DNA from: Enterovibrio paralichthyis | GTDB taxonomy: Bacteria; Pseudomonadota; Gammaproteobacteria; Enterobacterales; Vibrionaceae | DNA length: 64,000 nt | Assembly: GCF_019209835.1 (NCBI RefSeq) | Contig: NZ_JAHUTS010000003.1 | Coordinates: 310,001 to 374,000, forward strand | Direction: 5' to 3' | Shown here: piece after piece, positions 58,847 through 64,000 of the stretch | Position numbering within the stretch: the stretch's first letter is position 1 | How the letters are laid out: each line of letters begins with the position of its first letter | Position numbers and translations under genes: made by a program | The notes under the pieces: model-generated | The model's database searches: none | The model's input: only the letters and a program-made list of their open reading frames with translations | Told to the model about the DNA's origin: nothing

Positions 58847-59748
58847 TGAAATACACAGAACTGCATCCATCCCTTCCTGCATTCAGCCGCTTGGTTTATG
58901 GCGTCTGGCGATTGGCGGATGACAAAGACACCTCAGAAGCGCATGTTCGCGCCAAAGTAGAAGCGTGCCTAGAGCAAGGCATTACTACTTTTGACCACGC
59001 GGATATCTATGGCGACTACGCCTGCGAGAAGGTGTTCGGTCAGGTATTGGAAGCCACGCCGTCGCTGCGTGACCGAATTCAGCTGGTTTCAAAGTGCGAC
59101 ATCATGTTGCTCTCAGAAAAGTACCCAGAGCGCCGGGTGAAATACTACGACACCTCAGCGTCGCACATCCGCCATTCGGTGACACAGTCGCTGCAAAACC
59201 TGAAAACCGACCATCTCGACTTACTGCTGATACACCGTCCTGATCCGTTTATGGATCATAGTGAGACAGGCGGGGCGTTGGATTCCCTGATTGAAGAAGG
59301 CTTGGTGAAAGCGGTCGGTGTCTCCAATTTCAAGCGTTGGGACTGGGCGTTGCTGCAATCGGGCATGCGTCACCCTCTGGTCACCAACCAGATTGAAATG
59401 AGCCTGATGTGTCGCGATAACTTCACCGATGGCACGCTGGCGTTTATGCAAAAAGACGGCATTAAGCCCATGGCGTGGTCACCGCTGGCAGGCGGCGAAT
59501 TGTTTGGAAACAGCGATGCGGCGAACCGCGTTAAGCCACTGTTGCAACGTGAAGCCGACAAAGCGGGTGTCGGTATTGAAGCCGTCGCTATCGCTTGGTT
59601 GCTCGCCCATCCCGCAGGCATTTTGCCTGTGCTGGGCACCAACAACTTGGAACGTATCCGCGGCATCAGTGATGCCCTGAAAGTATCCATAGACAGGGAA
59701 ACCTGGTTTGAACTTTGGACGGCAGCAGCAGGGGAGGAAGTCGCATGA
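58846..59748 (+). CDS. Aldo/keto reductase (YdhF-like) of the monooxygenase operon
   Basis: A 300-residue NADPH-dependent aldo/keto reductase. The catalytic tetrad is visible: Asp in ITTFDHADIYGDYACEKVFG (with Tyr), Lys in QLVSKCDI, and His in LLLIHRPDP. The C-terminal coenzyme loop is WLLAHPAGILPVLGTNNLERI. It resembles E. coli YdhF. In the sulfoquinovose monooxygenase pathway an AKR (SmoB) reduces the 6-oxo-glucose made by the monooxygenase; the same combination here suggests that an aldehyde product of desulfonation is reduced. Start and stop codons overlap with the flanking genes (TAATG and ATGA), so it is translated in tight coupling with the monooxygenase and flavin reductase. Confidence 0.85.
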   Translation: MKYTELHPSLPAFSRLVYGVWRLADDKDTSEAHVRAKVEACLEQGITTFDHADIYGDYACEKVFGQVLEATPSLRDRIQLVSKCDIMLLSEKYPERRVKYYDTSASHIRHSVTQSLQNLKTDHLDLLLIHRPDPFMDHSETGGALDSLIEEGLVKAVGVSNFKRWDWALLQSGMRHPLVTNQIEMSLMCRDNFTDGTLAFMQKDGIKPMAWSPLAGGELFGNSDAANRVKPLLQREADKAGVGIEAVAIAWLLAHPAGILPVLGTNNLERIRGISDALKVSIDRETWFELWTAAAGEEVA

Positions 59749-60218
59749 GCCGTGAACTGAGAAATGCATTGTCCTGCTTTGCCACGGGCGTAACGGTCAT
59801 TACTACCCACCATGATGGGCAAGATTTCGGGCTGACCTGCTCGTCGTTCAACTCTGTCTCTCTGGAGCCTGCGATTGTGCTCTGGAGCATCAACAGTGCT
59901 TCTTCGTCTAAGAAACCCATTCTTGAATCTGGCGGTTATACGGTCAGCGTCTTGGCGGCTGAACACGCAGAACTTGCCATGAAGTTTTGCCGCGACAGCC
60001 ACGAAGAGCGTTTCCGTGGCGTTGGCATTCAACGCGCGCCGAGTGGCCGCGCGATTATTGAAGGGGCGGTGGCCTGGTTTGACTGCGATCTGAACGGCGT
60101 TGTGGCAGCAGGGGACCACGACATTCTCCTTGGCAAAGTGAACCATTTCCATTCCCAGCAGGGTGAAGGTTTGGTGTTCGAACGCAGCCGCTTTGGGCGT
60201 GTCGGGGAAGTGGCTTAA
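59745..60218 (+). CDS. Flavin reductase (HpaC/SmoA-like)
   Basis: A 157-residue flavin reductase of the DIM6/NTAB family: LRNALSCFATGVTVITTHHDGQDFGLTCSSFNSVSLEPAIVLWSINSASSSKKPI is the standard FMN-binding half, followed by the closing NHFHSQQGEGLVFERSRFG. It would supply reduced FMN to the SsuD-like monooxygenase two genes upstream. GGGGAGGAAG precedes an ATG (59745) that overlaps the AKR stop. A TTG ten codons earlier is not needed. Its last codon region runs into the TRAP small subunit (TTAATGG), keeping the chain of overlaps unbroken. Confidence 0.88.
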   Translation: MSRELRNALSCFATGVTVITTHHDGQDFGLTCSSFNSVSLEPAIVLWSINSASSSKKPILESGGYTVSVLAAEHAELAMKFCRDSHEERFRGVGIQRAPSGRAIIEGAVAWFDCDLNGVVAAGDHDILLGKVNHFHSQQGEGLVFERSRFGRVGEVA

Positions 60219-60748
60219 TGGCAGCAATGAAGTCCGTCATTTCCGCATTGGAAAGCGTCAACAATACGCTAGACAGGGTGGGTGCCTCTATTGCTTGGGT
60301 GCTGGTTGCACTGATGGTTGCCAGCATTTTGCTTCAGGTTGTGTGTCGCTATGTGTTCAACGCCGCCTTGCCCTGGCCTGAAGAAGTCGCCCGCGCGCTA
60401 ATGATCTGGATGATGGCATTGGTCGCGGCGCAGGCGTACCGCAAGGGTATGTTTGTTTCCATCGATATGATCTTCAATTACCTGCCGCATAACGTGGGCA
60501 GGGTGATCCGCGTGTTGCTTCTGCTGTTGGCTTTTGCGGTGTTGGTGCAGTTGTTCACCGTGGCGCTGGAGTTTTTTGACCGCGGCTTCCGAACCCGCGC
60601 GGCTTCTTTCCCCTTAAAAAGGGCGTGGATCTACCTCGCTATGCCGGTGTGTTTTGGCACCATGCTGCTCGCCAATCTCGAAATGTTCCTGAAAGCACTG
60701 TTTATCAAGGAAGAGGATGCCGTTGCTGCGCCCGCTGAAGAGCGCTGA
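60218..60748 (+). CDS. TRAP transporter small membrane subunit (DctQ-type)
   Basis: A 176-residue membrane protein with four helices (about 22-44, 58-78, 98-122, 138-160), the layout of TRAP DctQ proteins. The conserved segment is LLQVVCRYVFNAALPWPEEVARALMIWMMALVAAQAYRKGM with the WPEE motif. It acts with the large subunit DctM and a solute-binding protein to import an organic acid or other carboxylate using the sodium gradient. Its ATG overlaps the flavin reductase stop. The DctM gene follows after 37 bp. Confidence 0.88.
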   Translation: MAAMKSVISALESVNNTLDRVGASIAWVLVALMVASILLQVVCRYVFNAALPWPEEVARALMIWMMALVAAQAYRKGMFVSIDMIFNYLPHNVGRVIRVLLLLLAFAVLVQLFTVALEFFDRGFRTRAASFPLKRAWIYLAMPVCFGTMLLANLEMFLKALFIKEEDAVAAPAEER

Positions 60749-60785
60749 GCAACAGGATGAGGCTGTCATAAGGATGTGGTTGTAA

Positions 60786-62072
60786 ATGTTGATCTTCTTT
60801 TTACCGCTGTTTTTGCTTTTGCTGCTTATCGGTATGCCGGTGTTTTTCGCGCTGCTCGCCGCACCGGGCTTGATGATATATGCCGAAGGCATGGATCGGG
60901 ATATCCCCTTACTGTTTCGCAATATCTATAACGGGATTGATTCTTTCCCGCTGATGGCGATCCCTTTCTTTATGCTGGCGGGCGAGGTGATGAACCGAAG
61001 CGGTATCACCCTGAGTCTGGTCAATCTCTCCCAATCCCTGATTGGCCATGTGCGCGGCGGCCTGGCGCATGTGAATGTCATGTCGAGCATGTTGTTTGCG
61101 GGGCTTTCGGGTTCGGCGGTGGCAGATACCTCTGCCATTGGTTCGATGATGATCCCGGCGATGGAAAAGAACGGCTACACGCGAAGATTTGCGGCTGCCA
61201 TTACTGCGGCCTCTTCAGTGATTGGGCCGATCATCCCGCCTTCCGGCATCATGATCATTTACGCCTACACCATGGAGATTTCGGTAGCTGCGCTGTTTGC
61301 GGCGGGCGTTGTGCCGGGACTGATGATTGGCCTGGGTTTGATGTTGCTGATTGCCCTGATGGCGAAACGCCAGAACCTGCCCGTTGCCAGTGAAAAAGCT
61401 ACTTGGCGGGAGCGCGGGCAGGCGACCAAAGCGGCGTTCTGGCCTTTGCTGACACCGGTGATCATTCTCGGCGGTATCTTGGGTGGGGTTTTCACACCCA
61501 CGGAAGCGTCGGCCATTGCTGTGCTATACACCCTGATCGTCGGCATGTTTGTGCTGCGCACCGTCAAGCTTAAAGACATCCCGGATATTTTCACCACCAG
61601 TGCAAAATCGTCCGCGGTGGTGCTTCTTTTGGTGGGTGCGGCGCTGGCCTTTAAAACCGTGGTGTCCCTTTCCCACGCGGCCGAATCCATGGCGCAATGG
61701 ACACTCGGGATCAGCGAGAACCCGCTGGTGCTGCTGTTTCTTATCAACATCCTGCTTTTTGTTGTTGGCATGTTCCTCGATGCGGGGCCCGCCATCATTA
61801 TTCTGGGGCCCATCCTGGCCCCGGTTTTTGTCAGTCTGGGTATAGACCCGGTGCATTTCGCGATCATCATGAGCGTGAACCTTACAGTCGGTTTGGCAAC
61901 GCCACCGATGGGGCTGGTGCTCTTTGTGGCTTCCAGCGTATCCGGCGAAAAAGTCGAAACGCTTTCTGTCGCGATCCTGCCGTTTCTGGCAGTGGAAGTG
62001 ATCGTGATTTTCCTTATTACGTTTTTCCCGTCTCTTTCCATGACTATCCCGCACTGGTTAGGACTGGCCTGA
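60786..62072 (+). CDS. TRAP transporter large membrane subunit (DctM-type)
   Basis: A 428-residue DctM-type permease with about 11-12 helices. Typical motifs are FPLMAIPFFMLAGEVMNRSGI, GLSGSAVADTSAIGSMMIPAMEKNGYTRRFAAAITAASSVIGPIIPPSGIMIIYAYTMEISVAALFAAGVVPG and, near the end, the VGLATPPMGLVLFVASSVSG loop. It is the main transport path of the TRAP system. It is followed by the solute-binding protein gene after 137 bp, without a clear terminator in between. The substrate follows from the operon context: probably the sulfonated or related compound attacked by the monooxygenase. Confidence 0.9.
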   Translation: MLIFFLPLFLLLLLIGMPVFFALLAAPGLMIYAEGMDRDIPLLFRNIYNGIDSFPLMAIPFFMLAGEVMNRSGITLSLVNLSQSLIGHVRGGLAHVNVMSSMLFAGLSGSAVADTSAIGSMMIPAMEKNGYTRRFAAAITAASSVIGPIIPPSGIMIIYAYTMEISVAALFAAGVVPGLMIGLGLMLLIALMAKRQNLPVASEKATWRERGQATKAAFWPLLTPVIILGGILGGVFTPTEASAIAVLYTLIVGMFVLRTVKLKDIPDIFTTSAKSSAVVLLLVGAALAFKTVVSLSHAAESMAQWTLGISENPLVLLFLINILLFVVGMFLDAGPAIIILGPILAPVFVSLGIDPVHFAIIMSVNLTVGLATPPMGLVLFVASSVSGEKVETLSVAILPFLAVEVIVIFLITFFPSLSMTIPHWLGLA

Positions 62073-62209
62073 GTCTGGGTTTTAAACCTAATCGACCTGA
62101 AGATGCAGGATTCAGGTTGTTTGGGTAAATAAGCAACCGAGAACGTAAGTTCTCACCTTATGTGGAAACAGTCTTTTGGCTGGCAATCACGGAAGTGAAA
62201 AGGTGAAGT

Positions 62210-63301
62210 ATGAAAATAACGGCAAACAAAATGCGTAAGGCATTCAAGGGAAGTGCGCTGGCACTGCTGGCGGGGTTAATGACCACCGCGGCGTTGTCGG
62301 TTCCTGCCATGGCGGCAGACTTCAACCTTCGTGCAGTGGCTAACTCCAATGAAAATGACGAAGACTATGACGGCCTCGTGGTGTTCAAAGATTTCGTGGA
62401 ATCCCACTCCAACGGCAAAATCAAGGTAGATCTTTACATCGGCACCCAGCTTTGCGGCAACGGCACCGAGTGTATCCAGGCGGTGGAAGATGGCTCGGTC
62501 GATATCTATATTTCGACCTCTGGCGGCGCAGCCAACATGTTCCCCTACATTCAGGTGCTTGACCTGCCTTATGTGTTACCGGATGACCGCACTACGGAAG
62601 CTGTCTTACAAGGGGATTTTGTGCGTGAACTACGCAAAGCGATCCTGGCTGACACCGACAACAAGCTGCGCCTGATGGCGATCGGTAACACCGGCGGCTG
62701 GCGTAACTTTGCCAACACCAAACGCACCGTGAAACAACCGAGTGACCTTGAAGGGCTGAAAATCCGCACTGTGGTGGCTGACTTGCCACAAGAATTGGTG
62801 AAAGCGCTAGGTGCAAGCCCAACGCCGATCCCATGGCCTGAGCTTTACACTTCTTTCCAGACCGGTGTGGTGGAAGGCTCGAAAAACGGTATTACCGATA
62901 TTATGGGGATGAAGTTTCCGGAAGCGGGGCTGAAATACGTCACGCTGGATGGTCACGCCTATATGTCAGCGCTTTGGTACATGAACAACGAGGTTTTCCT
63001 TGATATGCCTCCTGCGCTTCGCAAAGTGATTGTGGATGGCTTCCGCGCCTTGCAACAGGCTACGTTTGCGTCACCGAAGCGTAAGTCGATTGCTGCCTAT
63101 GAAGCGTTCAAAAAGGCGGGCGGGAAACTTTACGTGCCAACACCTGAAGAAAAAGCCAAATTCCAGGATGCCGCCGCGCCGGTGTATATCTGGTTTCAGG
63201 AAAACGTAGAAGGCGGTAAAAAATGGTATGAACTGTTGAAGTCTGAGTCTGAAAAAGCGCAACAACAGATTGCGGCAGCAGACAAAGCAGACCTCTCATG
63301 A
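62210..63301 (+). CDS. TRAP solute-binding protein (DctP-type)
   Basis: A 363-residue periplasmic binding protein. A signal peptide of about 35 residues (cut after AMA in SVPAMAADF) leads to the mature DctP fold: LRAVANSNENDEDYDGLVVFKDFVESHSNGKIKVDLYIGTQLCG, then the hinge region GGWRNFANTKRTVKQPSDLEGLKIRTVVADLPQELVKALGASPTPIPWPELYTSFQTGVVEGSKNGI with the conserved carboxylate-binding Arg in KIRT. The C-terminal tail is rich in Ala, Gln and Lys. Carboxylates are the usual ligands of TRAP systems; the Gly-Trp-Arg-rich site might accept a sulfonate, but this is a guess. It closes the operon, with a terminator after the stop. Confidence 0.9.
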   Translation: MKITANKMRKAFKGSALALLAGLMTTAALSVPAMAADFNLRAVANSNENDEDYDGLVVFKDFVESHSNGKIKVDLYIGTQLCGNGTECIQAVEDGSVDIYISTSGGAANMFPYIQVLDLPYVLPDDRTTEAVLQGDFVRELRKAILADTDNKLRLMAIGNTGGWRNFANTKRTVKQPSDLEGLKIRTVVADLPQELVKALGASPTPIPWPELYTSFQTGVVEGSKNGITDIMGMKFPEAGLKYVTLDGHAYMSALWYMNNEVFLDMPPALRKVIVDGFRALQQATFASPKRKSIAAYEAFKKAGGKLYVPTPEEKAKFQDAAAPVYIWFQENVEGGKKWYELLKSESEKAQQQIAAADKADLS

Positions 63302-63324
63302 CCCAGTGATCCTGCGAGGAAGAA

Positions 63325-64000
63325 TCAGCCTTCCGGGGCTGGTTTTTCTGCCGGGTTTTCGCTTTCATCCTCATCAGGTTTTTTCTTCTCAACCCACACC
63401 GCTGACTGCGCCTGTTTAAGCGCCATTTGCAGGGTTTCTGCAGGAAAATGCTCTTGCATACTGGGGCTGTTGTAAAGGTATGAGTCTTTTCGGATGCCGA
63501 TTGAATCTTTTCTTATATCCCACACTTTCTTCTGCGCCTGCTCGGCGAGTTTGACCGTTTCTTCATAACCAATATGCACAAGGACGGCGGTGATCACTGG
63601 AATACCCATAATGTCTTCGCAGTAAAGGGAGAGGTGTCCAACACGGGCGTTAGGGTTTTCTCCGTGCTGGCTGATGGTTTGAGCAGCGACATTCATGCTG
63701 TTGTAAATCGCCGCCATCTTTTTGTTCACATCATGGTTATCGTTGACGCCAAACATATCGTTGGAGGTTTGTTCAATGAAGTCTTTCGTCCTGCGTGCCT
63801 TGTAGTGAGATGACTCCTGGCCAAGGTGAACAAACAGCGGGTGGTTGGCGAGTATACGTTCCAGCGCGAACTGGTTGTAGATAGAGCAGGGGCGGCCGGT
63901 TTCCGGGTCAATAGTGGCAGCGATGGCTTTGGTGATCATACAAAGCGTCGTGATTGCCTCCATAAAAATACGCTGCACCGGTTCGGGGAGTTTTTCGGTC
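63325..64000 (-). CDS. Unknown cytoplasmic protein, N-terminal part beyond the right edge
   Basis: The open frame runs through the window edge, so at least 225 C-terminal residues are seen (… EKLPEPVQRIFMEAITTL …). No signal peptide or membrane helix is seen in the visible part. Segments include ATIDPETGRPCSIYNQFALERILANHPLFVHLGQES and VGHLSLYCEDIMGIPVITAVLVHIGYEETVKLAEQAQKKVW, then an acidic, Pro/Glu/Lys-rich tail. I do not recognise the family. The ATG at 63963 could be an internal start, but the frame upstream looks equally protein-like. It is convergent with the dctP gene, separated by a terminator that overlaps its 3' end. Confidence 0.6.
   Translation of the reverse strand, partial: TEKLPEPVQRIFMEAITTLCMITKAIAATIDPETGRPCSIYNQFALERILANHPLFVHLGQESSHYKARRTKDFIEQTSNDMFGVNDNHDVNKKMAAIYNSMNVAAQTISQHGENPNARVGHLSLYCEDIMGIPVITAVLVHIGYEETVKLAEQAQKKVWDIRKDSIGIRKDSYLYNSPSMQEHFPAETLQMALKQAQSAVWVEKKKPDEDESENPAEKPAPEG
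63326..63347 (+). terminator. Rho-independent terminator after the TRAP operon
   Basis: CAGCC (63326-63330) and GGCTG (63337-63341) form a short stem followed by GTTTTT. It overlaps the last codons of the convergent unknown gene. Confidence 0.65.

Noticed and set aside
1..64000. CRISPR arrays, tRNA or rRNA genes, phage structural genes, complete IS elements
   Set aside because: Looked for by eye and not found; the single DUF1353 gene is not enough to suggest a prophage.

Overview
The window reads as a chromosomal segment of a marine gammaproteobacterium, most likely a member of the Vibrionaceae or a close relative. Pointers are a MalI/MalX/MalY block with its palindromic operators, an EbgR-type regulator, a YbiT-type ABC-F protein, and a pentapeptide protein of the QnrS type, a family whose chromosomal relatives are known from marine vibrios. 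Gene density is high, most genes sit in short co-directional runs, and rho-independent terminators are abundant, several sharing the same AACGCCACC stem. No rRNA, tRNA, CRISPR array or intact insertion sequence was seen.

Left part (1-25 kb): a partial ebgR; a divergent redox-stress cluster (RclR-like AraC regulator, glutaredoxin, RclC-like DUF417 membrane protein); an ABM monooxygenase, a zinc-type alcohol dehydrogenase and its divergent LysR regulator; a 262-bp MITE-like inverted-repeat element placed exactly in a CTAG that supplies both convergent stop codons; acetyltransferases, lipocalin, SGNH esterase, formate-THF ligase; two overlapping CNNM/CBS membrane proteins; a three-gene RND efflux operon with two lipoprotein adaptors; YbiT; a secreted PHB-depolymerase-type esterase; a QnrS-like gene in an AT-rich patch; an M14 carboxypeptidase.

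Middle (25-45 kb): the dimethylglycine demethylation cluster (membrane-type dipeptidase, DUF5943, dgcA, dgcB, etfA, etfB), which takes methyl groups off dimethylglycine and passes electrons to an ETF. Its one-carbon product could meet formate-THF ligase (fhs), encoded 15 kb away. Next come a glutaredoxin, an acyl-CoA synthetase, MgtE facing a CorA/ZntB-type transporter with a small MscS channel, a chemoreceptor, a broken FG-GAP lipoprotein, a thiamine-binding-type protein, an RhlE-type helicase, and a carboxylate-amine ligase/zinc deacylase pair of unknown role.

Right part (45-64 kb): a recombined patch with an orphan antitoxin and a duplicated gene stub; an ArsR/AHSA1 regulon in which identical operators lie over an apparently leaderless start and before a second gene; an M50 protease; malI-malXY; two AT-rich small unknown genes; and a catabolic locus, apparently controlled by a GntR/UTRA regulator, in which an SsuD-like flavin monooxygenase, an aldo/keto reductase and a flavin reductase are translationally chained to a TRAP transporter. 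The enzyme trio matches that of the sulfoquinovose monooxygenase (SmoC-SmoB-SmoA) pathway but with a TRAP importer and a Gfo/Idh/MocA dehydrogenase, and it is the best candidate here for an undescribed pathway. All family assignments come from reading the translated sequence and recalled family features; no database search was run.
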